Assembly: GCA_944388405.1 (NCBI GenBank)
Contig: CALXIQ010000004.1
Coordinates: forward strand, 62,001-126,000
Direction: 5' to 3'
DNA: 64,000 bases
From: an uncultured Ruminococcus sp.
GTDB lineage: Bacteria; Bacillota; Clostridia; Oscillospirales; Ruminococcaceae
The notes beneath the pieces are model-generated. The model saw only the letters and a program-made list of their open reading frames with translations. It did no database searches and was not told the origin of the DNA. Position numbers and translations under genes: made by a program. Below are positions 36,583 to 44,835 of the stretch, piece after piece. The first letter of the stretch is position 1, and every line of letters starts with the position of its first letter.

Positions 36583-37303
36583 AGCAGTTCACCTTGCCTT
36601 TCTCATCCTTGTGTTTAAGTTCATTCTGATAAGCCGTTCCGTATTTGGAGAAAGAGCAGGGATAAAGCTTCAGCTCGTCCAGAATCTCAGTCAGCCACAG
36701 CGGAATTGCTTCCGGGATTTTTATCTCCATAATGCGTTGTCCTTCTTTAAGCAGGCTTTTGCCCCATACCCCCTTGTCAAGCTCTAACGCTTCCTCACGG
36801 TAGAGGATGTTGCAGTCAAAGGTGATGCGCAGGTCGGGGTTAGCCTTTACGCAAAGGGCGGTTCTGTCATAGGAAATATACATAGCAGGCTCAAGGCATT
36901 GATAAAACTTCATCGCCCATTCAAGCTCCATCTCAATCTGCTTATTTTTACCTGTGCCGCCCTGACCTTTCATAAATGCTTTGGCAGTTTGCAGAGGCAT
37001 ATCGGTGCGCCGCTTGTACACAACCCCTTTGTACTTCTTTTTCAGTTCCACAAAAACGGTATCGTCGGCTTTGGGAACGCCGTAGCTTCTCAGTCTGATT
37101 TTTTCTTTATACACCGGCTTTTCCAGAGACGTCCTGATAATCCTGCGGTCGGGGGTGTCAAAATAAATATTGCAGATGGTGCTTTCAGCGTACTTGTCGG
37201 GAATGGTAAATTCCTCAGCTTTCTGCCTGAAAAGCCGGTACTGTTTTTCGTCCAGCAGATATTTCTTTTCTATCCTTTTGAAAACTTCCTGAAATTCATT
37301 CAT
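36575..37303 (-). CDS. VTC-domain (polyphosphate polymerase-type) protein
   Basis: 242 aa forming one VTC/TTM tunnel domain. Conserved features: the ExKY start (FKRIEKKYLLDEKQY), basic tunnel residues in KEKIRLRSYG, ELKKKYKGVVYKRR, a late YDRTALC and the acidic metal site in MEIKIPEAIPLW. In yeast Vtc4 this domain makes polyphosphate from ATP; the bacterial single-domain versions are less well studied. ATG at 37303 follows AAAGGAGGAG. First gene of the unit with DUF4956 and the beta-helix lipoprotein. Confidence 0.85.
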   Translation of the reverse strand: MNEFQEVFKRIEKKYLLDEKQYRLFRQKAEEFTIPDKYAESTICNIYFDTPDRRIIRTSLEKPVYKEKIRLRSYGVPKADDTVFVELKKKYKGVVYKRRTDMPLQTAKAFMKGQGGTGKNKQIEMELEWAMKFYQCLEPAMYISYDRTALCVKANPDLRITFDCNILYREEALELDKGVWGKSLLKEGQRIMEIKIPEAIPLWLTEILDELKLYPCSFSKYGTAYQNELKHKDEKGKVNCCA

Positions 37304-37364
37304 ATAAGGCTCCTCCTTTGACGTTGAGATATTGTTAGCTTTACTGTAAGTATAACTTGCTTAC

Positions 37365-37400
37365 TTAAATTTTACTTTAGCGTGTAATTAAATTTTACTT
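37365..37400 (-). promoter_or_regulatory. Direct-repeat operator before the VTC operon
   Basis: TTAAATTTTACTT occurs at 37365-37377 and again at 37388-37400, 23 bp apart. On the reverse strand a TATACT -10 lies just downstream (about 37350), but the -35 is poor. Direct repeats two helical turns apart next to a weak -35 suggest an activator such as an OmpR-type response regulator. Confidence 0.5.
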
Positions 37401-37460
37401 AAAATTGCCGCAAAAAAATAAAGAAATGCCGTCTTTACCACCGCATTTCTCAAAAAACAA

Positions 37461-37488
37461 ACCGACAGGCAAATTGCTGCCCGTCGGT
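37461..37488 (-). terminator. Terminator of the asp23-fakA operon
   Basis: ACCGAC(A)GGC pairs with GCC..GTCGGT. On the reverse strand a T-rich stretch (TTTGTTTTTT) follows. Confidence 0.8.
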
Positions 37489-37520
37489 CTGACTTTATGC
37501 TGTATGAGTTTAAATAACAA

Positions 37521-39152
37521 TTACTCTACGGAGATTATATAATAATACACAGGCTGTCCGCCGTTTATAAGATTTACGTCGATGTTCTGATATTTTGAGG
37601 AAAGCTGACTGCAAAGGGCTTCCGCCGCTTCGTCGGAAACGTCTGCGCCGTAGAGAATTGTGATATATGAACTGTCGCCCTTCACAAGCCGCTTTGTAAG
37701 CTTGTACGCCGCCTTTGCAACGTCCTTGTCCACAAAAGCCAGCTTGCCGTTGTCAAGACAAAGTATCTCGCCCTGCTTAATCTGATGTCCCTCGTAATCG
37801 GAATCCCTTGCGGCAAAGGTTACCTGACCGGTTGAAACCTGCTCCAGCGCCCTGGTCATCTCGAGGCGGTTGGTGTTGAAATCATTGTCGGGGTCGAAGG
37901 CGAGCATTGCACTCATTCCCTGGGGAATTGTTCTGGTCTGGAGTACGCACACCCTTCGGTCGGCAAGCTTTACAGCCTGCTCCGCCGCCATAATGATATT
38001 TTTGTTGTTGGGCAGCACGAAAACCGTTTCGGCAGGACAGGACATTATCGCCGCAAGAATATCCTCGGTGGAGGGATTCATCGTCTGACCGCCTCTCACA
38101 ATGCAGTCAACGCCGCTGTCCTTGAACATAGCCTCGATTCCGCTGCCTGCGGCCACCGCCACAAAGCCGTATTTCTTTTCCGGCTTTGCAGGGGTGAATT
38201 CCTGCGCCGATTCCTTCTGCTTTTGCTCATGCTGCATTTTCATGTTCTCAACCTTGGGCAGATTGATATATCCAAACTCCAGACCCTTCTGAATTGCAAG
38301 ACCCGGGTCGTTAGTGTGAACGTGAACCTTTATTATCTCATCGTCGTCAACCACCACAACGCAGTCGCCTATGGTTTCAAGGTATGCCCTCAGTTTTGAA
38401 GGGTCGTCGCAGTCTTTGGCTTTGGTTATAAGCATTTCGGTGCAGTAGGTGAAGTGAATTTCCTCGTCAAACTGTCCCACAGTGTCTGCGAAGGTGTCTA
38501 TTGTGACCTTCTTTGAAGAGGGCTTTTCGGCCTTGACTATTTCGCTGCCGTGAAAAACATCTTTCATCGCTTCAAAAATTATCAGCAGACCCATTCCACC
38601 TGCGTCCACAACCCCTGCCTTTGCCAGTGCGGGAAGCAGTTTGGGTGTTTCGTCAAGGGAAAGCTTAGCCTGACGGCACACCTCGTCCCATATCATCAGC
38701 GGGTCGTTGGAGGAAAGGGAAAGGGCCCTTGCCTTTTCCGCCGCTTCTCTCGCAACAGTAAGTATTGTGCCTTCGGTGGGCTTCATAACCGACTTGTATG
38801 CGCCGTCAACACCCGTTTCCAGAGCTCTTACCATATGCTCGCTGTCCATTGCCTCCTGACCGTCAAGAGCCTTTGAAAAGCCTCGGAAAATAAGGGACAG
38901 AATAACGCCCGAATTTCCTCTTGCGCCTCTAAGCATGGCGGCTGCGGCGTTTTTTGCAACGTCGCACACCCTTACGTCGTCCTTCATATTTTTAAGCTCC
39001 GCCAGAGCGTTGCCCATAGTCATTGACATATTTGTACCCGTATCACCGTCGGGAACGGGAAAAACATTCAGCTCGTCAACCGACTTTTTCTTGTTTGCAA
39101 TGCTGTTGGCGGCGCTGATAAGAGCGTCCCTAAGTGTTTTTCCACTTATCAC
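37521..39152 (-). CDS. fakA: Fatty acid kinase A-like DAK2/DegV-fused protein (YloV family)
   Basis: 543 aa. N-terminal DhaL/DAK2 nucleotide domain with the Mg-ATP motif VFPVPDGDTGTNM (about 30-42) and RGARGNSGVILS, then a middle domain and a C-terminal DegV-like part (FVLPNNKNI). FakA phosphorylates fatty acids held by a FakB partner, feeding them into phospholipid synthesis. The Asp23 gene lies 19 nt upstream, the conserved Firmicute pairing. Confidence 0.93.
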   Translation of the reverse strand: MISGKTLRDALISAANSIANKKKSVDELNVFPVPDGDTGTNMSMTMGNALAELKNMKDDVRVCDVAKNAAAAMLRGARGNSGVILSLIFRGFSKALDGQEAMDSEHMVRALETGVDGAYKSVMKPTEGTILTVAREAAEKARALSLSSNDPLMIWDEVCRQAKLSLDETPKLLPALAKAGVVDAGGMGLLIIFEAMKDVFHGSEIVKAEKPSSKKVTIDTFADTVGQFDEEIHFTYCTEMLITKAKDCDDPSKLRAYLETIGDCVVVVDDDEIIKVHVHTNDPGLAIQKGLEFGYINLPKVENMKMQHEQKQKESAQEFTPAKPEKKYGFVAVAAGSGIEAMFKDSGVDCIVRGGQTMNPSTEDILAAIMSCPAETVFVLPNNKNIIMAAEQAVKLADRRVCVLQTRTIPQGMSAMLAFDPDNDFNTNRLEMTRALEQVSTGQVTFAARDSDYEGHQIKQGEILCLDNGKLAFVDKDVAKAAYKLTKRLVKGDSSYITILYGADVSDEAAEALCSQLSSKYQNIDVNLINGGQPVYYYIISVE

Positions 39153-39171
39153 CGGAAAATCCCCCTATTAA

Positions 39172-39522
39172 TTAGTTTACAATTTCGTCAACATAAACGT
39201 TGACCGATTCAACGTCCACGCCTGCCTGCTCGGTGAGAACGTAGCCGACCTTATGGGAAATGCTGTCGGTAATGGCTTTTACGTTGACGCCGTAGGTCAC
39301 GGTAATATGCAGGTCGATAATCAGCCTGTTATTATTCTGCCTGATAATAACTCCTTTATTTGCAGAGCTTTGCTTTTTTATCATAGAATCAACCTCTTGC
39401 AGCGCACCGTAAGAGTTCATTCCCGCCACACCGAAGCAGCTTTGCACCGTGGCGGATATCAGCGTTCGCAGATACTTTCCCGAAACGCCGATTGTTCCCA
39501 GATGATTGCAAACTTTTATCAT
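39172..39522 (-). CDS. Asp23/Gls24 family protein
   Basis: 116 aa from ATG at 39522, about 11 nt after AAAGGA. Asp23-type small protein: hydrophobic strand GTIGVSGKYLRTLISATVQS at the start and a C-terminal GVDVESVNVYVDEIV. Family members are involved in envelope stress or sit next to fatty acid kinase; YloU in Bacillus is the matching neighbour. No membrane segment. It has its own promoter at 39636-39664 and drives fakA. Confidence 0.88.
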   Translation of the reverse strand: MIKVCNHLGTIGVSGKYLRTLISATVQSCFGVAGMNSYGALQEVDSMIKKQSSANKGVIIRQNNNRLIIDLHITVTYGVNVKAITDSISHKVGYVLTEQAGVDVESVNVYVDEIVN

Positions 39523-39635
39523 TAAAAACCGCTTCCTTTCAGACTGAGCTTTTCGCACCGGATAAAAATGTTCAGATTCACCGTATCCGATAGGAAAAAC
39601 CGCCGTGTTATTATTATAAAAATAATATTTAACAT

Positions 39636-39664
39636 ATTATATCATATTACAAATGTCTTTGCAA
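39636..39664 (-). promoter_or_regulatory. Predicted promoter of asp23-fakA
   Basis: On the reverse strand TTGCAA (39664-39659), 17-bp spacer, TATAAT (39641-39636). Confidence 0.65.
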
Positions 39665-39746
39665 TAGCTTTGGTAAAATAATTGCTCACCTTTTTATTAC
39701 GTATTGTTTACAAAGAACAAATATATATTACATCACACCGCCACGG

Positions 39747-39775
39747 TTGATTTTTTTCGCCGTTTGTGTTATCAT
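39747..39775 (+). promoter_or_regulatory. Predicted promoter of the micropeptide-ung operon
   Basis: TTGATT (39747-39752), 17-bp spacer, TATCAT (39770-39775). Confidence 0.5.
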
Positions 39776-39825
39776 AAATTCAAACGATTATATAGGCTGA
39801 TGACAAAAGAAAGGAACGGATAAAA

Positions 39826-39927
39826 ATGAATGACAAAAAACCGCTTATTATGCGTATTGTAGTGCTGGCGATTGCGGCTGTAATTGTGCTGGGAATTGTA
39901 ATCGGAACTGTTGTGGGAGTATATTGA
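39826..39927 (+). CDS. 33-residue single-span membrane micropeptide before ung
   Basis: ATG at 39826 after AAAGGAACGG. It reads MNDKKPLIMR followed by one hydrophobic helix of about 20 residues (VVLAIAAVIVLGIVIGT) and stops TGA at 39925. The ung start lies 2 nt after this stop, and the ung ribosome site GGGAG is inside this frame, so the two are probably coupled. The fitted ribosome site and promoter support a real gene. No family recognised. Confidence 0.6.
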   Translation: MNDKKPLIMRIVVLAIAAVIVLGIVIGTVVGVY

Positions 39928-39928
39928 T

Positions 39929-40594
39929 ATGGTGCATATAGGAAACAGCTGGGATGAAATCTTAAAGGATGAATTTAAAAGCGAATACTATCTCCGCCTG
40001 AGAGAGTTTCTTAAGAGAGAGTATGCGTCCTATAAAGTATATCCCAATATGTACGACATTTTTAATTCCCTTAAATACACCGATTACCACAGCGTCAAGG
40101 CGGTTATTATCGGACAGGACCCCTATCACGGCGCAGGGCAGGCTCATGGGCTTTGCTTTTCGGTAAAGGAAGGAGTTCCCCCTCCGCCGTCTCTCCAGAA
40201 TATTTTCAAGGAGCTTCAGGCGGACCTTGGATATCAGCCCCCGAAAAGCGGAGAGCTTACAAAATGGGCTGAAAACGGGGTGCTTATGTTAAACAGCGTG
40301 CTTACGGTAAGAGAGGGTCAGCCAAACAGTCACAAGGGAAAGGGCTGGGAGCAGCTGACCGACGCCATTATTTCAAAGCTTAACCAACGGGACAAGCCGA
40401 TTGCTTTTATTCTCTGGGGCGCAAACGCCAAAGCAAAAGAGCGGCTTATAACAAATCCCATTCACGGAATTTTCAAGGCGGCTCACCCCTCGCCTCTTTC
40501 TGCGTACAATGGATTTTTCGGGTGCCGTCATTTTTCGGCGGTGAATAATTTCCTTACAAGCCGGGGAATAGAGCCGATTGACTGGCGGCTGTAA
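39929..40594 (+). CDS. ung: Uracil-DNA glycosylase, family 1
   Basis: 221 aa from ATG at 39929, 9 nt after GGGAG. It removes uracil from DNA to start base-excision repair. Water-activating motif VIIGQDPYHGAGQAHG with the catalytic Asp, and the minor-groove loop HPSPLSAYNGFFGC with the catalytic His. Standard bacterial length. Confidence 0.97.
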   Translation: MVHIGNSWDEILKDEFKSEYYLRLREFLKREYASYKVYPNMYDIFNSLKYTDYHSVKAVIIGQDPYHGAGQAHGLCFSVKEGVPPPPSLQNIFKELQADLGYQPPKSGELTKWAENGVLMLNSVLTVREGQPNSHKGKGWEQLTDAIISKLNQRDKPIAFILWGANAKAKERLITNPIHGIFKAAHPSPLSAYNGFFGCRHFSAVNNFLTSRGIEPIDWRL

Positions 40595-40632
40595 AGGCTT
40601 TTTGCAAAATTACATACTGGTACATACACAAG

Positions 40633-40669
40633 TCCGACGGGCACGGTTAATGGGGTCCGTCGGTTTTTT
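40633..40669 (+). terminator. Terminator after ung
   Basis: CCGACGG pairs with CCGTCGG across a 17-nt loop, with T6 behind. Confidence 0.85.
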
Positions 40670-40787
40670 GTGTTTGTCCATTGTGACGTTTTGCAAAGCT
40701 TATTCACCAGCCGAAGTGTCAGCGCATATAGTAATAGTGTCCGCAGCATTACCGCTACGGACAAATTATATAAAGGTGGAAATCAAG

Positions 40788-41006
40788 ATGGGGAAGTATC
40801 TTATAGCGATGACTTCAATCACCTACGCTATGAAAGCCAAAGCCTTGCTTAACGACAGAAGGCTTTACTGTGAAATACAGCGAACGCCCCAGAACATCGG
40901 CTCAGGGTGCGGATACTCGCTGAGGGTCCGTGACGACCCTGCAAAGATAACCTCGCTGCTTGAGGACTTCAACATTCCTCACAATGGCGTTTATGATTAT
41001 GAATAA
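40788..41006 (+). CDS. DUF3343 domain protein (putative Se/S carrier-like)
   Basis: 72 aa. It matches DUF3343 in size and pattern: start YLIAMTSITYAMKAKALL, centre IQRTPQNIGSGCGYSLRV with the single conserved Cys, and a C-terminal helix. Published genome-context work links DUF3343 and an IscS-like class V protein to selenium-dependent hydroxylase systems. That same partner lies directly downstream here, but no selD, yedF or molybdenum enzyme is in this window. The Cys-Gly centre suits sulfur or selenium transfer. Confidence 0.85.
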   Translation: MGKYLIAMTSITYAMKAKALLNDRRLYCEIQRTPQNIGSGCGYSLRVRDDPAKITSLLEDFNIPHNGVYDYE

Positions 41007-41041
41007 ACAGGCGCAAAACCGCCTGAACACCGAAAGGAGGT

Positions 41042-41061
41042 ATGCTCCCTTTAAGGAGCAT
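41042..41061 (+). promoter_or_regulatory. Hairpin across the start region of the class V gene
   Basis: ATGCTCC-CTTTAA-GGAGCAT is a perfect 7-bp stem directly after AAAGGAGG (41033-41040). It contains one ATG in each arm and a second SD-like AAGGAG. It may set which ATG is used or restrict translation. Confidence 0.5.
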
Positions 41062-42199
41062 GGCGAAAAATGTGAATCAGATAATAAATTTCGATAATTC
41101 AGCCACCAGCTACCCAAAGCCGCCGGGAGTAAGGCTTGCAGTATCGGAGGCGGTGGCAAAATACGGCGGAAACCCCGGAAGAAGCGGCCACAAGCTGTCG
41201 ATGCTTGTATCACGTAAGATTTTCAGCGTAAGAAGCAAAGCGGCGGAAATGTTTTCGGCTCAGCCTGAAAACGTAGCGTTCACTCCCAACTGTACCTTCG
41301 CTGTAAATATGGCAGTAAAGGGGATAATGCAGTACGGCGGTCATATGATTATATCAGACTATGAGCACAACGCCGTTTCACGCCCCGTATATGCGCTTTC
41401 CCAGACAAGGGGAGTGGAATATTCCATTGCCCATGTAACCGACAGCGACGAGGAAACCGTAAGGAATTTTGAGAGGCTTATAAGAGCCGACACAAAGTGC
41501 ATATGCTGTACTGCGGCGTCAAACGTTACGGGAAGAATCCTGCCTTACCGTCAGCTGGCGGAGCTTTGCAGAAGCAGGGGGATATGTTTTATTGTAGACT
41601 GCGCCCAGGCTTGCGGTTTGCTTGATATATCCCTTGACGACGGTATGAATTTTATATGCACCTCCGGTCACAAATCCCTTTACGGACCTACCGGAACGGG
41701 ACTTCTTATCACAGATGGCGAGTATGCCCTTTCAACTATTATCGAGGGAGGAACGGGAGCCACCTCGTCGGAACTTTCCCAGACCCCATTTCTTCCGGAA
41801 AGGCTTGAAAGCGGAACAATCAATACGGTGGGAATTATAGGTCTGGGCGAGGGACTGAATTTTGTCAAGACAAAAACGGTAGACAGAATATTCTCTTATG
41901 AAACCGAACTGTGCAATCAATTTATAGACGGCATAAAAAATGTGCGGGATATAAAGATATACCGCTCCCGGTGCAGACACGTTCCCATTGTTTCATTCAA
42001 TATCGGCGATGAAAATTCTCAGCAGGTTGCAACAAGGCTTTCCGACAGAGGCTTCGCTCTAAGAGGCGGACTTCATTGCGCAGCGCTTGCTCACAATACC
42101 TTAGGAACGATTTCTCAGGGAACGGTAAGATTTTCACCGTCTGCCTTCAACACCCCGCGGCAGGTCAGGGCTCTCATCGACGCCGTAAGGGCTTATTGA
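41060..42199 (+). CDS. Class V aminotransferase-fold, cysteine desulfurase-like protein (EF2568 type)
   Basis: 379 aa taken from ATG at 41060; ATG 41042 and GTG 41072 cannot be excluded because a hairpin covers the start. PLP lysine in TSGHKSLYGPTGTG, N-terminal NFDNSATSYPKPP and the late GLHCAALAHNTLGT that holds the catalytic-loop Cys of this subfamily. Such proteins release sulfur or selenium from cysteine or selenocysteine. Neighbour DUF3343 is the usual companion. Distinct from the nifS at 1682, which has the longer SGSACTSG loop. Confidence 0.88.
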   Translation: MAKNVNQIINFDNSATSYPKPPGVRLAVSEAVAKYGGNPGRSGHKLSMLVSRKIFSVRSKAAEMFSAQPENVAFTPNCTFAVNMAVKGIMQYGGHMIISDYEHNAVSRPVYALSQTRGVEYSIAHVTDSDEETVRNFERLIRADTKCICCTAASNVTGRILPYRQLAELCRSRGICFIVDCAQACGLLDISLDDGMNFICTSGHKSLYGPTGTGLLITDGEYALSTIIEGGTGATSSELSQTPFLPERLESGTINTVGIIGLGEGLNFVKTKTVDRIFSYETELCNQFIDGIKNVRDIKIYRSRCRHVPIVSFNIGDENSQQVATRLSDRGFALRGGLHCAALAHNTLGTISQGTVRFSPSAFNTPRQVRALIDAVRAY

Positions 42200-42222
42200 A
42201 ACAGCGGCTTCAAAACGTTTAC

Positions 42223-42257
42223 AAAAATCCGCAGACATTGTTTGTCTGTGGATTTTT
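42223..42257 (+). terminator. Terminator after the class V gene
   Basis: AAAAATCCGCAGAC pairs with GTCTGTGGATTTTT (one G-U) with a short loop and T run. Confidence 0.85.
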
Positions 42258-42349
42258 GTATTTTGAAAGGGGAAATTTTTTTGAATTTGGTATTGTACTT
42301 TTGTGTTTTGTATGGTAAAATAAAATATAGAAATGTAACCATTGCGTCA

Positions 42350-42530
42350 GTTTTGAAACTGATTTGTAATATATAGCAGCATAACCGATTTACTTTGGAA
42401 TATATCGGTTTACAATATTTATTGTATCGTGTTTCTGCGTGGAGGACGCGGATATATTACGTGAGGAAAAATTCTGCTGCGGTCGTTAAATATTTCTGCG
42501 TTGCGTTCGGAAGTATTTAAGTATCGCAGC
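42350..42530 (+). promoter_or_regulatory. Structured leader of cdaA
   Basis: Hairpins TCAGTTT-TG-AAACTGA (42348-42363), AACCGAT/ATCGGTT (about 42383-42411) and a long stem at 42476-42530 in which GCTGCG/CGCAGC encloses TTAAATATTTC/GGAAGTATTTAA with a 12-nt loop. There is no T run after it, so it may act on translation or RNA stability. No known riboswitch class was recognised. Confidence 0.45.
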
Positions 42531-42552
42531 TAATGTGTAAAGGGTGTGACAT

Positions 42553-43434
42553 ATGCTGACAGCAATTACCGATGGGCTTCTGGCAATATGGAGCGTATTC
42601 AGATCTATTCAGATAAGCGATATTATAGATATGGCAATTCTTTCATATCTTATATTTCACGGAATAAAGCTGATAAGGGAAACAAGAGCTCAGCAGCTTG
42701 TAAAGGGTATTATCGTGCTTATAGCATTCTATCTGCTGGCTGTTCTCTTTAATTTACAGACGATGCGTTTTCTGCTGCGAACCTGTTTTCAGTGGGGAAT
42801 ACTTGCTATCGTTATCGTATTTCAGCCCGAGCTTCGACGGATACTGGAGAAGATCGGTCGGACAAAGCTTACCGAGCTCAGCTTTTTGCCCAGCAACGAC
42901 GCAAACGACAGCACCGATCAATGGAAGCATTGCATCGACGCTATTTGCGAGGCGTCGCAGAATCTGTCCGCCACCTGTACGGGAGCGCTTATTGTGTGCG
43001 AGCGCAAAACCAAGCTGGGTGAGCAGATTGATACGGGAACAATTCTTAACTGCACTCCATCGGTGGCGATATTCGGAAATATCTTTTTCCCCAACACCCC
43101 CCTTCACGACGGAGCGGTTATTATACGAGACGGAATGATTCTTGCCGCAGGCTGTTTCCTTCCCAAACCGCAGAAGGAGGAGCTTATTGCAAAGCAGCTT
43201 GGCTCAAGACATCGTGCTGCAATAGGAATGAGTGAAAATTCAGACGCTGTAATAGTTGTTGTTTCCGAAGAAACGGGCACAATTTCGGTTGCCGAGAACG
43301 GCGAGCTGACAAGAGGCTTTACAAAAGAAAGCCTTAAAAAGCTGCTGACCTTAAGGCTTGTACCTGTAGATGAGGAAAATTCGGGTAAGGAAAATACACT
43401 TGCCGGAAGGGTGATTTCTAAATGGAAAAAGTAA
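42553..43434 (+). CDS. cdaA: Diadenylate cyclase CdaA
   Basis: 293 aa. Three N-terminal TM helices (about 22-95), a short linker and a DAC domain with the catalytic DGA (186-188) in PLHDGAVIIRDG and RHR (219-221) in GSRHRAAIG. It makes c-di-AMP from two ATP, the essential messenger controlling potassium and osmolyte uptake. It overlaps cdaR by 13 nt. The KtrAB system further along this window is a known c-di-AMP target class. GGGTGTGAC precedes the start, a weak ribosome site. Confidence 0.95.
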   Translation: MLTAITDGLLAIWSVFRSIQISDIIDMAILSYLIFHGIKLIRETRAQQLVKGIIVLIAFYLLAVLFNLQTMRFLLRTCFQWGILAIVIVFQPELRRILEKIGRTKLTELSFLPSNDANDSTDQWKHCIDAICEASQNLSATCTGALIVCERKTKLGEQIDTGTILNCTPSVAIFGNIFFPNTPLHDGAVIIRDGMILAAGCFLPKPQKEELIAKQLGSRHRAAIGMSENSDAVIVVVSEETGTISVAENGELTRGFTKESLKKLLTLRLVPVDEENSGKENTLAGRVISKWKK

Positions 43435-44726
43435 AGGCAAAAAAAGAGCCGAAAAAGCATGAAGCCGATTTCGTCCTGCGTATTCTCGCCGTTGTGATTG
43501 CGGTTATCGTATGGTTTGTGCTTTCTATAACTCAGTATCCCACAAGGAACAAAACCATAACAAACGTGCCGGTTACATTTTCAACCGATGGAACGGTGGC
43601 AGAAGAAAGAGGGCTTTCGGTTTTAAATTACAACGATATAACGGTTGACGTTGAAATAAGAGGAATGAACTATGAGATAGGCAACTATTCCGCCAACGAC
43701 CTTATAGCTACGGTAAATCTTGACCAGGTTACAAGAGAGGGCACATATCATCTTGATATAGATGTAAGTTCCACCCATTCCTCCGACCAGGTAACGATAG
43801 TGTCGGTCTATCCCGAAACGGTTGAGGTTACCTTTGATCGAATAAGCACATCTATGTTTACAATGGGTGTTGAAGCTCCTCTAATCACTGCCGATGAGGG
43901 ACTTACTTTAAGAGACATCAACGTTACTCCGTCGGAGGTGGAAATAGAGGGTGCAGAAAACGAACTTGAGAAAATTGCAAGAGTTGTGGCAAGCGTGCCT
44001 GAATCAATGACCCTGTCAGAGGATACGACAATCTCAACAGACGACGTTATATTCTATGACGAGGACGACAACGTGCTTGACTCTTCGCGGTATACCATTA
44101 ACGACGTAAGCACATTTGAAGTTAATTTTGTGGTATATAAAAAGAAAACCGCCAATCTGACGGTAGAGTTTACAGGCTGTCCGCCCGGCTTTAACGTTTC
44201 GTCGCTGCCTTATTCCCTTTCGGAGGAGAGTATTCAGGTTATCTCACCGCATCTTGACGACGCCGATACCGAGGAGTTAAGTCTTGGAACGATTCCTCTG
44301 AGCAGCGTTAATCTGCGCAGAAGCTTTTCCTTTGACGTTGACAGCGCGCTTAATCCCGGTGAAATAAATCAGACCGGAATAGCAACGGTGGATGTATCTT
44401 TCGATGCCACGGGATATACTTCAAGGGAATTTACAATTCCCCAGGATCAGATTACTACCATTAACGTTCCGGAAGGAAAAGAGGTAACCATAGAAACCAG
44501 ACAGCTTGCCAACGTTACGATTTATGGACCGGAAGATGTTGTGAATGATCTTTCCGCAGATGATTTTACCGTTGTGCTGAATCTTTCCGACGTAGTTAAT
44601 TCAGGCTCGATAAATCACACCGTTACAGTTTATGCACCCAGGTACAATCAGGTATGGTGCTACGGAAACAATCAGGTTCAGCTTGAGATTTCAGACGCAA
44701 GCGATTCGTCGGAAGCGGAGTCTTAA
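43422..44726 (+). CDS. cdaR: YbbR-domain regulator of CdaA
   Basis: 434 aa. One TM helix (about 18-36: FVLRILAVVIAVIVWFVL) and several extracellular YbbR repeats of about 80 residues, rich in VTVDVEIRG and VSVYPETVEV type strands. CdaR binds CdaA at the membrane and modulates it. glmM, the usual third gene, does not follow here; an FAD dehydrogenase gene does. The start lies inside cdaA, which indicates translational coupling. Confidence 0.92.
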   Translation: MEKVKAKKEPKKHEADFVLRILAVVIAVIVWFVLSITQYPTRNKTITNVPVTFSTDGTVAEERGLSVLNYNDITVDVEIRGMNYEIGNYSANDLIATVNLDQVTREGTYHLDIDVSSTHSSDQVTIVSVYPETVEVTFDRISTSMFTMGVEAPLITADEGLTLRDINVTPSEVEIEGAENELEKIARVVASVPESMTLSEDTTISTDDVIFYDEDDNVLDSSRYTINDVSTFEVNFVVYKKKTANLTVEFTGCPPGFNVSSLPYSLSEESIQVISPHLDDADTEELSLGTIPLSSVNLRRSFSFDVDSALNPGEINQTGIATVDVSFDATGYTSREFTIPQDQITTINVPEGKEVTIETRQLANVTIYGPEDVVNDLSADDFTVVLNLSDVVNSGSINHTVTVYAPRYNQVWCYGNNQVQLEISDASDSSEAES

Positions 44727-44766
44727 AATCGGGAAGCAGGTAAAAATACGGGTTAATACAATATAG

Positions 44767-44787
44767 GTGGGCGACTTAAGGTCGCCC
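44767..44787 (+). terminator. Hairpin after cdaR
   Basis: GGGCGACTT/AAGGTCGCCC inverted repeat; only a weak T-rich tail, so termination is uncertain. Confidence 0.45.
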
Positions 44788-44835
44788 GCTGTTGTTATTG
44801 AAGCATAAGCGCTTGAATTGGCAGGAGGTTTGCAG

